Source of the DNA: Diospyros lotus
Taxonomy: Eukaryota > Streptophyta > Magnoliopsida > Ericales > Ebenaceae
NCBI RefSeq assembly: GCF_014633365.1
Contig: NC_068350.1
Span: forward strand, 3,229,001 to 3,293,000
Direction of reading: 5' to 3'
Length of the DNA stretch: 64,000 nucleotides
Made by a program: the position numbers and the translations under genes
The notes under the pieces: model-generated
What the model was told of the DNA's origin: nothing
The model's database searches: none
What the model saw: the letters and a program-made list of their open reading frames with translations, nothing else
Part shown: piece by piece, positions 10,308-21,988 of the stretch
Layout: each line of letters opens with the position of its first letter
Numbering within the stretch: position 1 is the first letter of the stretch

Positions 10308-10484
10308 AAACTTCCCAGATCGTGTCATGATACTATCGATATAATCCCCCAGGTATGTAGCAGTTCTAAACCGGGAGAATGGAAAGAAAACTTTGTCTTG
10401 GCCCACTCTTTTCTAGTGGCTACCTGTTGATTTCTTTAGCTTCTTGCAGTTTAAACCAATGCTGTTAGAGAAGAAGTGGTTAGT

Positions 10485-10526
10485 GGATGCATCCTTTTTG
10501 AGGACGGATGCATCCTTTTTGAGGAC
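10485..10526 (+). repeat. Perfect 21-base tandem duplication in the ERLIN 3' flank
   Basis: GGATGCATCC followed by TTTTTGAGGAC occurs at 10485-10505 and again at 10506-10526. It lies about 180 bases after the ERLIN stop codon, probably in the 3' untranslated region. Confidence 0.95.
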
Positions 10527-11085
10527 TTTGCTGTGACGACAATGTTCAAATTGTATGTTCTGATGCAGCCTTTGTTCAGAATGAGCAATGCAAAGTAATC
10601 TTATGATCATGAATCTCCTGCCCAATGGTTAAATCCGTGGCTAAATCTTCATCGTTAAGTATTTTATTAATTTGAGATGATTTGAAATTGTTTCATAATT
10701 TGTTTTTGTGTGACGTAAACATTATACGGCATTATCTCAAAAAAGGAACATGTTTTCTCTGACTATTTCGGGTTAAGATGTTTAAAAATATATGTATTTC
10801 TCATTATTTGGTATGAACACCACAATTTTTTTGTACCCAGAAAAAAGGGAAAAGTTTCCTTTTACTTTCCTCAAATTTTTAATATTTATTAATTTATATC
10901 ACGCCATTGAATTGATTTAGGATTATAATTTAATTATATCTTAGAGTGTGTTTGATTGCATTACTTAGAATTTAATTTTAGGTAATATTGTCTAGAAAAC
11001 AAAAACCATCTCACTCCCTTAGAAAATGAATTCCATGAAAATAAGTTTTAAATGGTTATATCATACATATTTTTTCATGAAAAAA
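10527..11085. other. ERLIN 3' flank, AT-rich
   Basis: No gene is seen. At 10941-10960 there is an extra copy of the outer end of the adjacent MITE (TTAGAGTGTGTTTGATTG), suggesting nested or partly duplicated copies of that repeat. Confidence 0.5.
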
Positions 11086-11170
11086 TTAAGAGTGTTTGAT
11101 TGTTTTCCATAGAAAATGTGTAATAATTATATATTTTTCATGAAAAATGTGCACAATCAAACACTCTTAA
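11086..11170. mobile_element. Small MITE-like element with perfect 17-bp terminal inverted repeats
   Basis: The ends TTAAGAGTGTTTGATTG (11086-11102) and its exact reverse complement (11154-11170) frame an 85-base AT-rich segment. The family is not recognised. The target duplication cannot be separated from the palindromic TTAA at the ends. Confidence 0.7.
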
Positions 11171-11331
11171 TATCTTGCCATACTTATGGACTTTTAAAGC
11201 AAAATTAGGTCAAATACTCTCTGATGAATTTAATATAACAATAGAGTTTATCATCCCTATTAATTTACTAATGGCATGAATCTTCCATTAATTTGATGAC
11301 ATAGTAAGATAGTGGCTGTGAAATATTTATT

Positions 11332-12276
11332 GGTTAAATATATATTTTTATTTTTATACTTTCACATTTTTTGTGTGTAATTATTCAAATTTTTTATTAT
11401 TTTAATTACACTCTTAGATTATATTTTTTTAAATCAATTACATATCTTACTAAAATTAAGTTGACGCGTGTAATACACGTGGGCTAAAATACTTAAATTA
11501 TTCATTTTTCATTTAAACTTTGAACATTGCTGACCACTATCAACTCTTCATAGTCACCATCATCGTCAGCCCCTCAAAGGCAATTGTCGTCTCCACCATG
11601 ATTCTTCTTCTTCTTTATGGCAATCGTTCGTTCAATCGGTTTGTCTTCCCTCAACCACTGGCTCCTATGATTGAAGAAGATGGACGGTTGAAGGCATTGT
11701 CGATCAATTGTTGACATTCGCTTGTTGATTGACCTCTTGCTTTTATCTTCCTAGTTGGAGATGCCTTTGACTTTTCATTGTTTTTTAAAACAAGCTTAGG
11801 GTTTTTGCAACACCAATTGTCGCTTCCACCCTTTCACATCCTCTCATTCTCTATAACTTCATCACCATCGACAACCTTCGTTGCCAATTGTTTGTGCTAC
11901 ACGTGACAAGAAACTTTGTCTCCATTTTGTCTCCATCATGCTCAACGTGCTTGTCGCAAGTCATATCTTCATGCAATAAAAGAAGAAGAAAGACCATAAC
12001 AGAGATGGTCGATCATAGCGAAGAAGAAAGACTATGGCAAAGATGGATGGTTGGAGGTACCATTGATCAATCGTTAGTTTTCTTCGTCGATTAACCTTTT
12101 ACAGGCATGTGTAGGGTAATTTAAATATTTCAGTGCGCTTGTGTTACACTATTCTAACTAAGGTGTACAATTGACTCAAAAATATATAATTTAAAAATGT
12201 AATTAAAATAATAAAAATTTTAAATTATTATAAAAATAAAATATAAAAGTATGAGGATAAAAATATGTATTTAACC
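11332..12276. mobile_element. Non-autonomous Mutator-like element (long TIRs, 10-bp target duplication)
   Basis: The element is 945 bases and starts GGTTAAATA. Its end is the reverse complement, TATTTAACC. Similarity between the inverted ends extends for more than 100 bases (for example TTTTTATTATTTTAATTACA on the left and its counterpart near 12190-12220). It is flanked on both sides by AATATTTATT (11322-11331 and 12277-12286), a 10-base direct repeat in the 9-11 base range typical of Mutator-like elements. The middle (11520-12110) is less AT-rich and carries only short ORFs with no transposase similarity that I can see. Confidence 0.8.
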
Positions 12277-12978
12277 AATATTTATTTGTTAGATAGATAC
12301 AAAGCAAATTCACCAATCAAATTCAATAACCTAATGGGTATACTATCAAAAAATACTGAATAAATATATAAAAATACTTAGCAAAAAAAAAAAATATATA
12401 AAATCAGTGAATACTAATATTATAAATATTTAATATAATTTAATTCAACATGCAATGTTTTTCTATTTTTAATTCAACGTGTCTGTTGGGTTTGGGACAC
12501 CTCCATTTAATATTCTACATAACAATCAATATAATATATATTTTATCTTGCAGGCACTGCCTTGAAAAATTAATTAATATAATTTTAAAATTTAGGGCAA
12601 CATATTGATTATAAAATTGAAAGAAAAATTATAACCAAGGACAGAAAAAAATATTTTGTATTTTTAAGAAATCATGTCGATATATTTTAAATTAGTGTTA
12701 TATTTTACCATATATCTGTAATAAGTATAAATTTATAAATGAAAATATACATTTTATTAAATATTTTTATAATAAATAATAAATACATAACAACAACGTG
12801 CATTTACCTGCGGGGCTCAAAGTACTTTTTCCAAGAACAGTGGTAGCTGGCTGGCTGGTTGTTGAGCTGGAGATGCTGTAACTGTCGCATTCACCTAGAT
12901 TCTAGGAAGATTCTTCTTCCCCTGCTGATGCATCTATACGCTCATCTTTCACCAACTTTTATGGAATGGTAGTTGCTC
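12277..12978. other. AT-rich intergenic sequence
   Basis: Very AT-rich up to about 12800, then ordinary composition leading into the UPS promoter region. I see no gene or clear repeat structure. Confidence 0.5.
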
Positions 12979-13018
12979 TGTGTGTGTGTGTGTGTGTGTG
13001 TCTCTCTCTCTCTCTCTG
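12979..13018. repeat. (GT)n(CT)n microsatellite upstream of the first UPS gene
   Basis: A run of GT dinucleotides passes directly into a run of CT dinucleotides, about 690 bases before the UPS start codon. It is probably in the promoter or 5' leader. Confidence 0.9.
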
Positions 13019-13521
13019 AGAAAGATAAGAAAATTTAGCTGGATTTCTCTCTTTCTTTCGTTTATCTGAAACAATTTTCAGTCTTCTCTTTGCTTCCTGG
13101 AATTTCTCGAACGACCAACCACCATGTTCATGGATCAATTGAATTGGGTATGCCTCACATGGCTGGCTGTATTGATTTTATTCCTTGCATCTCTTTTTCC
13201 ACTTGCTTTTATTACGCGTTATCTTTGAGATGTCCAGCACGTGGTATTGCCCAATCATTGTTTCCTTTTTACTTCTTTCTCTACCCATTGACTTGTTTCC
13301 TGAATGAACCCTATTTCCCCTTTCCCCTTCCCTGGATTTTCTAATCATTTACGTTGATTCAAATTGGTAGTCTCCAGAGCAATCAGTTACACCATTTTCG
13401 GGGTTTCATATCTGTCTGTGAGTTTATCTTCTTACTTAACTGTGTCCCACCAAGTTTTTCTTGTCTTCTTCTGCTTATTTTGCTAAATACTCGTTCCATT
13501 TTAGTGAAGCAGAAGGCCAGT

Positions 13522-13713
13522 TGGTTGAACCTGATTCAGATTGCTTCTTTATTTTGATAGGATGGAATTATATCTAGTGTGTTGAAGATGCATTTGGCAG
13601 AATCTGATTCAGGTTGCTTCCTTCTTTTGTAGGAGCTTCTAGGTCTCAATTCCTTCATTGATACAACTGTTCCAAGGCAGAGCATTATCCCTAGTGTGTT
13701 GAAGATGTATTTG
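13522..13713 (+). repeat. Partial tandem duplication that copies the UPS start-codon region
   Basis: CTAGTGTGTTGAAGATG occurs at 13574-13590 and again at 13691-13707, where it includes the true start codon. CTGATTCAGATTGCTTC and CTGATTCAGGTTGCTTC recur at about 13530 and 13602. The upstream copy yields a short ORF at 13588-13632 (MHLAESDSG, ending at TAG) that resembles the start of the permease (MYLVESKG). Whether it is in the mature leader or in a 5' UTR intron is not known. Confidence 0.8.
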
Positions 13714-16700
13714 GTTGAGAGCAAAGGGGTTGCTATAGCATGTATGCTGGTTGCTCTGTTGTTCTTGGGAACATGGCCTGCTATCTTAACCCTTTTAGAG
13801 AGGCGAGGCCGGCTTCCTCAGCACACTTACCTTGATTACACCATCACCAACCTCTTGGCCGCGGTTTTCATTGCTTTCACTCTTGGTGAGATTGGCAGCA
13901 GCACACCTCTAGAACCAAATTTCCTCACTCAACTTTCTCAGGTAACTGTTGATGAGGAATTACAAGTACTGGATTTTAATATTTGATGTTAAGATGTTTA
14001 GAAATTAGATTTACCATACTTTGTTTGCATTTTAGATTCCTAGACTTCATCTTTTAGTGATTTGGTTGAGATAATCATAGTTAGTTTAATTATATTTAGC
14101 TAAAACTGGTTTTCAGGCTTATAATGTGATCGACAATGAACCCTTTTTGATGATACTGAATACAATTGTGATTTTCTCTACCGAAATCTCTCTATGCTCC
14201 CATTCTTCTTCAATGTTTGCAAATTTTCTACTGTTTCACATCAAGTGTGCTTCTTTTCAAGGTTGAGGTTTTGGGGATTTAAAATAGTGGAAATGAAAAC
14301 ATGTTCACCCTGCATCACAGATATGACATGCTGAAGTTAAACGAATACAGGTGAAAAGACATATGTAGTAATCACACTATCCTATTTCACATGTGAAGTG
14401 ACTTTGTCATTAAATTGAAGCATTTTTTCTGTTTAATCTTGTTCCACTTTAATAAATATTATTGTCAAGCCCTCTACAAGGCCCAAACATGAAGCCCCAT
14501 TTTGTGTGATTCTGATCAAAGGGCATCTGCCAATGTCAGAACTAATATGACCTGTTCCTCACTTTGATAAATTTTGAAATGGAATAGAGATAAAATATAT
14601 TGTTAGCTAATGTACCTGCAAAATTTCTTTAGTTAATGCCCTTAATGCATTTTTCATCTATTATCCTATTTCAATTCTTCAAGTCTAGAACATAAAATAA
14701 ATGAATGTCATGGGCATGCGGATCACAAGATATGCACTCGTGTTACTCCCTACAGAAAACATTCCCTTAGGATTAGTAGCCGAACAGTCATGGGTCATCT
14801 GGTGTGGGAATTGGAGGACTATATGGCTTCTTGAGATCTTCACACATTTTCCAATGCTGTTGCTTGGTTTTGCTAACTTGGTAGGGCCATGTATGAGTAA
14901 ACCTAGCTTTACAAGTGAAAGATAGCAGGCAGCAGAACTTTTAACATGCAATTATAGTGCAATGGCTAGATAGAGAATTTAGCAGTTGAAGCAAGAAAGC
15001 ATGTAGGTTTAATGCTCCAATGATTGATTTTGGGTTGGAAGAATTTAAGGGATGCTTTAATAGCTCAACAAACTCTCTACACCCCGAGGCCTAAAGATTA
15101 CCAAGTCAAGTGTAAGTAAGGTGGTTCCATAGTAGTTGCAGCTCTTAACCATAAAGATTCTCAGACTTCAACATATACACATCTAGCCTCTATCACACTA
15201 TGTGGGCATGAAGATTCTTGGACTAAAAAAATAATATGTTTCTTGCAGGATAATTCAAATATTTTACTGTTTTGCCTTTTTTATTACTTTCTTTTTGTTA
15301 ATGGATAAGGCAATCCATGTAGAGTTCAGCAGCAAACAGAGGAAGAAAGTGAAGTGGATATACACTTGGCCATGGGGTGCCATGCAAACTCTAGAATATT
15401 GTTTGTATTATATATAGATTTGGGAGCGGTGGCCAACAAAATTCATCCTTTATTTTGACAATGAAAACGAATTCAAGGTGTTTGATGGCGCTGATGGATG
15501 GAGAATGTCGTTTGTTGTGATCTCAGATGTCTTTATACTGCTAGACGGGCTTACTGGAACCATTTCTTTAGTTTCTTTTTATGCCTTGGGAATCATGTTA
15601 TTTTTCTTTTTTAGGTTGTTTTATCTGCAATAAGCTCTGGGCTTTGCCATGCTTGTTGATCCAGTTGTTGTGTTGCCCGAGGAAAATTTGTGTATACGCT
15701 ATCCCTGTCGAATTACTTACTGAATGATTTTGAATCATTCTGGAAGGTGATGGATTTCAATGCAGGACAATTGGCCCTCTGTTTTGTTCGCAATGGCTGG
15801 TGGAGTGGTCCTAAGCCTTGGAAACCTGTCCACACAATATGCTTGGGCCTTTGTTGGCTTATCGGTGACTGAAGTAATCACTGCAAGCATAACTGTTGTC
15901 ATAGGTATTATTTCTTTGAAGAACTTTGCTTTCTCACTGGCAATGTCATTTGGAATTTTACGTTTAGTCTTCTGTTAATTGTAACAGGCACAACCTTAAA
16001 CTATTTCTTGGATGGCAAGATCAATAAAGCCGAGATTCTTTTCCCCGGTGTTGGATGCTTCTTGGTTGCTGTTTGTCTTGGCTCCGCTGTTCATGCATCC
16101 AATGCAGCTGATAACAAAGCGAAGCTTAGTGGTTTATCAAACGATCACGAAACTTGGAAAAGGTATATGCCTCTGTTAAGAGTTATCTTACTTTGTAATC
16201 AATCATGGTTACAGAGTCAACTCATAGGGTGTGCTTGTTCCTTTTATTTTGGTTGAAACCAGCTTCACTCTGCTTCAAACAAGTAGATTAATTTTATGTC
16301 AGTGTTCTTATGAAAATGTCTCATTCCCCTCTTAGTATCTGTCACTGGAGTACTTTGCTATAGAAAAACGAGTTAACAGCAGATTCTTTGTTAATTCCAT
16401 GATGACAGAACCGAAGTGTAAAAATATATGAAACCCTCTTTAGTCATTCAGAAAATGTTCATGTCTGTATCCTAAAACTTCCCAACCCCTTCCTACCTCC
16501 CATAAAAAAAGATGATTTCTTCCTTCTTGCTTTGATGTTCTTCAAGCTTACTGTTCATTAGATCTCATATATGGTTCTTAGTGTTGTTAATTTTAGTCAA
16601 TGTTCAGCTGCTGCTTAGCAACAACACACTGATTTTATGCCATGAACCCTTGCCAGGGCAGGAGACATTTCTGAATCAGAACCAATCCATCTGAACCTAG

Positions 16701-18133
16701 GTAAGAGACTGAATTCCATGTTTTATGGCTTCTTTCATTCGGTGAATTTTCATCTTCTTTTTCTCGGTGCTGTTTAATTTTCCAATATTGAACATTTGTA
16801 GATGGAGCAATGGGTCTGGAGAAAGCAAATATTTCTGCTGAGAAAGAGAAGTCAAAATTTGGGAGTGCTGATTTTCTTATAGAGCTTGAGAACAGAAGGG
16901 CAATTAAGGTTGATCTGCAGTTTAAGATTGATTGATGCTTTGAATTATTTTTCTTTCTATTTTATACTTCTCTTACGTCTATTATTATGTTTCCACAGCA
17001 AATACTTGACAACATGATCCCCTTTCAGGTATTCGGGAAGAGCACTATGATTGGATTGGCCATAACATTCTTTGCTGGAGTTTGCTTCTCTCTCTTCTCA
17101 CCTGCATTCAACCTGGCAACAAATGATCAGTGGCACACCTTGAAAGATGGCGTCCCTCACTTAACTGTCTACACTGCCTTTTTCTACTTCTCAGTCTCCT
17201 GTTTTGTGCTTGCTATCATTTTAAATATCAGCTTCCTCTATCACCCAGTATTGAACTTACCCAGATCATCCATAAGGGCTTACCTGACAGATTGGAACGG
17301 CAGAGGCTGGGCCTTTTTGGCTGGACTTCTATGTGGGTTCGGGAATGGCCTTCAGTTCATGGGAGGTCAAGCTGCAGGATACGCTGCTGCTGATGCCGTT
17401 CAGGTCATCTCAAAATTTTCATATTATGGATTGGCATTTTATCCCATCCTAGCAGTTCTTTTTTGAAGTTGCAATACAGTACATGTGTTGTTGCAAAAAC
17501 AAGTGTGCTGCTCTAGTATCCACAATAATAACAAATCTTCCGATGAGCCAACAAAGTATGGCTTATAGTCTTGTAATCACTTTCCTCAAGACTTATTCAT
17601 CCTCATCCTTGCCAAAAACTAAATTGGTGTTCACTAGAGTATCCCGAAATAGCCTTTAGGATGCAAAAAAAAGCCTATGTTTGATGTGTTAATGCACAAA
17701 ATGCATTCAAACTTCTTGGTTTTAACCAGTGATACAGCAAGACTATTTTCATACTCCTAAATCTTGTTTGCTGCAGAAAACAATCTTTGAGGAATGTGTA
17801 TGCTCATGCATACGAATGATCTTTTTCTTCTTCTTCTTCTTAAAGTCCCAATAACAGTACACTTGCTGATGCACATGAATGATCTTCTTCTTCTTCTTCT
17901 TCTTCTTCTTCTTCTTCTTCTTCTTGTCTTTAAATCGTAATACAGTGCAAGCGCTGATGCATACAAATGAACATATTCAGGCACTTCCATTGGTGAGCAC
18001 TTTCTGGGGCATACTTGTATTTGGAGAGTACAGGAGATCATCAAGAAGAACTTACATATTGCTCGCAAGCATGCTGTTCATGTTCATTGTGGCAGTGGCC
18101 GTCTTGATGGCATCCTCGGGGCATCGGAAATGA
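13705..18133 (+). CDS. UPS: Ureide permease, first tandem copy
   Basis: Seven coding exons: 13705-13941, 15766-15904, 15988-16162, 16657-16700, 16802-16908, 17029-17403 and 17981-18133 (TGA), giving about 409 residues, normal for the family. The ATG at 13705 starts the conserved MYLVESKG. Hydrophobic segments alternate with hallmarks RRGRLPQHTYLDYTITNLLA, NLSTQYAWAFVGLSVTEV, GRGWAFLAGLLCGFGNGLQF and the C-terminus SSGHRK. Plant UPS proteins are membrane carriers of allantoin, uracil and related oxo-heterocycles, coupled to protons, in the plasma membrane or ER. The central cytosolic loop carries AIKVFGKS, matching the Walker A pattern reported for this family and split across exons 5 and 6. 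Intron 6 holds CTT microsatellites. Paralogue at 21989-25737. Confidence 0.95.
13942..15765 (+). other. Long first intron of the first UPS gene
   Basis: This 1.8-kb GT-AG intron is about seven times longer than the matching intron of the tandem copy (22226-22492). It has no recognisable gene; short open stretches near 14700 and 14685-14951 show no family features. Confidence 0.7.
17790..17960 (+). repeat. Duplicated CTT-microsatellite unit in UPS intron 6
   Basis: A unit beginning near GCTGATGCATACAAATGA and containing a CTT run recurs: short run at about 17826-17840, long run at 17884-17925. The text TAAAGTCCCAATAACAGT after the first run resembles TTTAAATCGTAATACAGT after the second. It lies just upstream of the last UPS exon. 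Confidence 0.8.
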
Positions 18134-19180
18134 GCAAAGCCGGCTGCAGCATCCTGGGCCTGATGCTTTGCATCATGCTTCCATAACAGGTGAAGGTTAG
18201 TCAGCCAACAGCAAGTGCATTCTGCATCCATTCTGCTGATATATTGTTGAAGCCAGAACCATGATGCTGCTGCTGCTGCTACTTCGCAACATATCCAGTG
18301 GAAGAAAATTGAGAAGCCAAGTAAATCAAGGAAAATGCTCCAATACCCTTAACTTAAGGTACTCATACCCTATAGCATCTGAATGCTACCACCTATAAAG
18401 ATAGCAACTTTTTAATTTGGGCAGCTAGTTGTAACTTCTTGTCCTTCCTATTTCATTTTAACTTACAAAAGTGATAGGTTTTTAACGTTAATAGTGGCTT
18501 TTATGTTTAAGTTTAAACGTTGCAATTGATTAGTCTGTTTATTTTAAAAATTGTTACTCATAAAGGTGGTAACTTTTTAATTTGAGTAGTGGATTGGTTT
18601 ATTAGTATATTTTAACTTCTATTATTAATTTTAAATTTATGACCTTACAATTTAAAATTTTAAAATAATTATTATAAAGTCCCAATTAAAATAATATATT
18701 AAATTCTTTCCACCCTTCCCCCACTCTTATCTTCCTCTGCACTCCCTTGTTGGTGATCTTTTCTCCTCTTCCAAGACAAAACTCAAAGTAAAATTCTCTC
18801 TTTAATAACCAAAACCCATTATATGTGACTAAACTCAGGGTGTGAGTTCGCTATTAATTGATCTAACAAAACCCACTAATATTAAAATTATTCTCCTAAA
18901 TTAATGAAAATCTAATAAACTTTTACACGCTATGAGACGTGACAATACTTCTTGATTTAGAATTTGATTGACTCGCATCGAATAATAGGAAGGACTAGAT
19001 TAACTTATCCTGATAAGCCTATACGAACTTCTTAAGGGTCACTTATCCTTGAACTATCCTACCTCAAGCACATTTAATCAGGGAGTTTTTTATCCACATT
19101 TAACTCAAAAAGTATTCAATTTATGTTATTTTCTTTCTTACCATCCTCGATATATATAATAATTTTTTAAAATTCTTTTT
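18134..19180. other. Intergenic region after the first UPS gene
   Basis: UPS 3' flank, then AT-rich sequence. It may include part of a solo LTR read on the minus strand (see 19181-19295). No gene is seen. Confidence 0.45.
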
Positions 19181-19295
19181 TAGACCTGACCTTAAGCTCT
19201 CGGGGTATTACAATAACTGTTCCTTATTTTTTTTTTTTTTTCACAAATTCATACATTGCAACAAATGAGTTCAAAACTCACTAAGGTCAGGTCTA
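19181..19295. repeat. 14-bp perfect inverted repeat and possible minus-strand LTR end
   Basis: TAGACCTGACCTTA (19181-19194) and its exact reverse complement (19282-19295) are 87 bases apart. Between them, the minus strand from 19212 reads TGTAATACCCCGAGAGC, an opening common in plant gypsy LTRs. An LTR running toward lower coordinates is possible, but I could not find a convincing other end. Confidence 0.5.
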
Positions 19296-20000
19296 ATTTG
19301 GTATTTGTTACTTTGATCTCGATTTTTTAAATAAGATGTTTGATTTTGGAGATCATATTTGTCTCTTAATTTTTTGTTAATTAAATAAAAATAAAAATAT
19401 GCACTCACATAAAAAAAATACTAATGAAAATTTTTATTTTATTTTCGGGCAATTTTTTTGAAAAAATTAAAACTAAATTTAATTCGTTTTTCCTAAGTCA
19501 TTTGCTAAATTTAATAAAATATATTAGCACTTGCTCCACGCATTAGACGACAAGTGCATAATTAGCAGCGACAAAAACGTCGCCAATAGCGACGAAAAGC
19601 GCCGCCATATATATAGGCTCCCTGATTTTCTTTCTTTCTTTAAAGGAAGAGAGATGAAATTGGACACTACTTCCCAGAAATGCCCTAAAAGTCACCCTTG
19701 GCAGGCGCCGGTCAGAGCACAATCACTCAATGGCTCAAAGTCAACACCAACACTTAAAGATAAAGTCAAACAATGACAATAATTTTTTATTGATTGTTCA
19801 AAACTTTTAACTGCGTGATAGATATATTTGGCATATATTTAAAATGTGTCAAAATACATCTAATCTAAATATCTAAATTATCCCTCCATTATCTACAATT
19901 CATTTTTAAGTTATCCCAGTATTATCTAACCTATCGTCGTTGGCCACTTCTCTTATCTTGTTGACAATCTGTCTTGTTGTTACAACCACACAGTGATGCT

Positions 20001-20163
20001 ACGTTATTCACTAGCAGGCAACATAATATTTGCCCGCCAATGAAAAGAGCGTGGCCCCATGCACATGGGCCCCATGTGTAGAGGCGAGCCCCACATGCAT
20101 GGGGCCCACGCCTCCCTCATTGGCGGACAAATGTTATCTTGTCCATCAATGAGTAACATAACA
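20001..20163. mobile_element. Foldback element, 160-base imperfect palindrome
   Basis: The left arm (TTGCCCGCCAATGA at about 20030-20043, then GCGTGG at 20049) pairs with the right arm (CCCACGC, then TCATTGGCGGACAA at about 20118-20131). Pairing continues outward to about 20001 and 20163. The centre is built from repeated CATGGGCCCCATG-like palindromes. The whole block can fold into one long hairpin. It is GC-rich inside AT-rich intergenic DNA, as expected of a foldback MITE. Confidence 0.75.
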
Positions 20164-21988
20164 TTCTTGTATAATCACATATCTCAAATTTATTGTTACA
20201 ACCTTCTTTTACAAAAAAAAAATTCTTCCATTCTCTTCGATTATTCCTCACCTTCCTTGTTACTATGTGGTGGTAGATTGGGCAACAACGAAGATTTTTT
20301 AGAAATAGATTATAGAAGATGAAAAAATAATTTATAAACATTTGAATTAACAGAGTATTTGGGTGAAGTGTTCTCCAAATGTTGATTAGAATCTATTGAT
20401 TGTATTATTGTTTTACTAAATGGTATCGAGTATTTAAATTATAATTATTAAATACTAATTATTATACATGGATTTTTTTTAGGGTTTGAAACTGACTTTT
20501 GAGTGTGACACGATAAAGGAAAAAAAGCTGAAGCTGACTTTTTTGTTTCTTTTGGACTTACTAAAAACAATTATTTATAATGTGTAATCTAAGGAACTCT
20601 TTCTTTTGATTGTGGTTTAATGAATACATGTGAACGTTTTCATTTACTAATGCAATTTTAGTGTTAGATTAAATATAGATTTAACATGATATTGTTAGGA
20701 ATTCGAGCTCCAAACATCAAATATTAAGAGTCTTACAAAGTAAATTTTGTTTTTTTATAAATATAATAAAAGTGGTTAGGCGACTTTACTAGGGATTGAA
20801 AAAGTTCTCATCAAATAGAGTTAAAGAATCAAGTTAATACTCAATACACGAGTGAGTAAATAATAAGATAATGAATAAATTTGAAAATATTTTTTATGTT
20901 TATTTTATGAGGATCTATAATCCAACAAGTAATCGAGATTTTTAGTAAAATTATTTTTCTATAATGGTTAAGTACGATGCTCGATGATTATCGATTCGAG
21001 ATACAAGAAGAATTCAAGATGTGAGTAGTTTCTTTAATATGACAAGGAAGAGTGTGATATGTAATATTTATTTATAGAAACGACGCATGTCATTGACTTT
21101 TTGCAAAGGAGATAAATCTAAAAAAATAAATAAGAGATAAATCTAACTAATTTAATTATGATAAATTCTACTAACCTAATCTAATTTGTTTTTCTAGTTA
21201 TCTCTAACATTGAAAATAAAAAACACCTTAATGATTAAAGAGTATGTATATATAAATACACAGAGAGAGAGAGAGAGATACGAAGAATCTTATGAAAGAT
21301 TCTATTGAGTTGAGGTGGAAGTGGCAGCAAAGCAATGGTTTCGTTTGAATATTGCATGATTTGATCATTTTCTCCGAATTGATGTCGATGGATGGCCGGA
21401 TAACCTTTTCGCAGAAAATTCAACGCGGGCTCCAATTCATTATATTTAATACTATAAGTCTATAATAATAATAATATTGTTTTGAGTATCCGGATGATCC
21501 ACAGTAGTCAGCGAGATTCAAGATGCAGATTTCAGTTAAGCACTTGCTTCGCGGTATCATTCAACACTAGTCTCCCATTATCTTCTCTCTCTCTCTCTGT
21601 TTGGCCGTGGGATTGAGCTCAATTCGATCTGCGAAGTTACGTTCTTACGGCAAAGATTCGGCAGGTTTGGGATGTTTTCTGTGGTTTGTGGGATTTGATG
21701 ATTGTGGCTCAATCGAGTCTATCGTCTTTGCTTAACGGTTCCTGTGATGGCTGCAATTCGTCAGACCAAACGGATTTTGATCGTTTGGCAGTAGTCCTTA
21801 GTTTTTTTTCTAGGTTTTTGACTGCTCAAATGAATGGATTTTTGCCAAAATTGGTTGAAACATAAAGCTAATTAGGAAAAGTGTTCAATCTGAAATTTGG
21901 CTCTGTGTCTGTTAGGAGTTGGTTTCATTAGTAACTCACTCTTTTCCACTTCTTCTTCTTCTTCTTCTTTTTTGTTTTTGGTTGAAGG
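20164..21988. other. Intergenic region before the second UPS gene
   Basis: Mostly AT-rich with no confident gene. A (GA)n run lies near 21261-21278 and a CT run near 21585-21598. The last 400 bases look like the promoter and leader of the UPS gene, with a TTC run at about 21952-21968 just before its ATG. Earlier, at 19555-19610, fragments such as AGCGACGAAAA resemble subterminal repeats of plant DNA transposons. Confidence 0.45.

Noticed and set aside
11520..12094. Two short ORFs
   Set aside because: They lie within the Mutator-like element, show no domain, and come from its GC-richer middle.
13090..13344. Open frame with a hydrophobic stretch upstream of the UPS gene
   Set aside because: It lies in the promoter or leader, matches no family and has no counterpart in the second UPS copy.
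17757..18068. Minus-strand ORF with a long arginine run
   Set aside because: It is produced by the CTT microsatellite and is antisense to the last UPS exon.
21235..21435. Minus-strand open frame with GENDQIMQYSNETIALLPLP
   Set aside because: It has no ATG in frame and no recognisable family, and lies in intergenic DNA. I could not support it as an exon.
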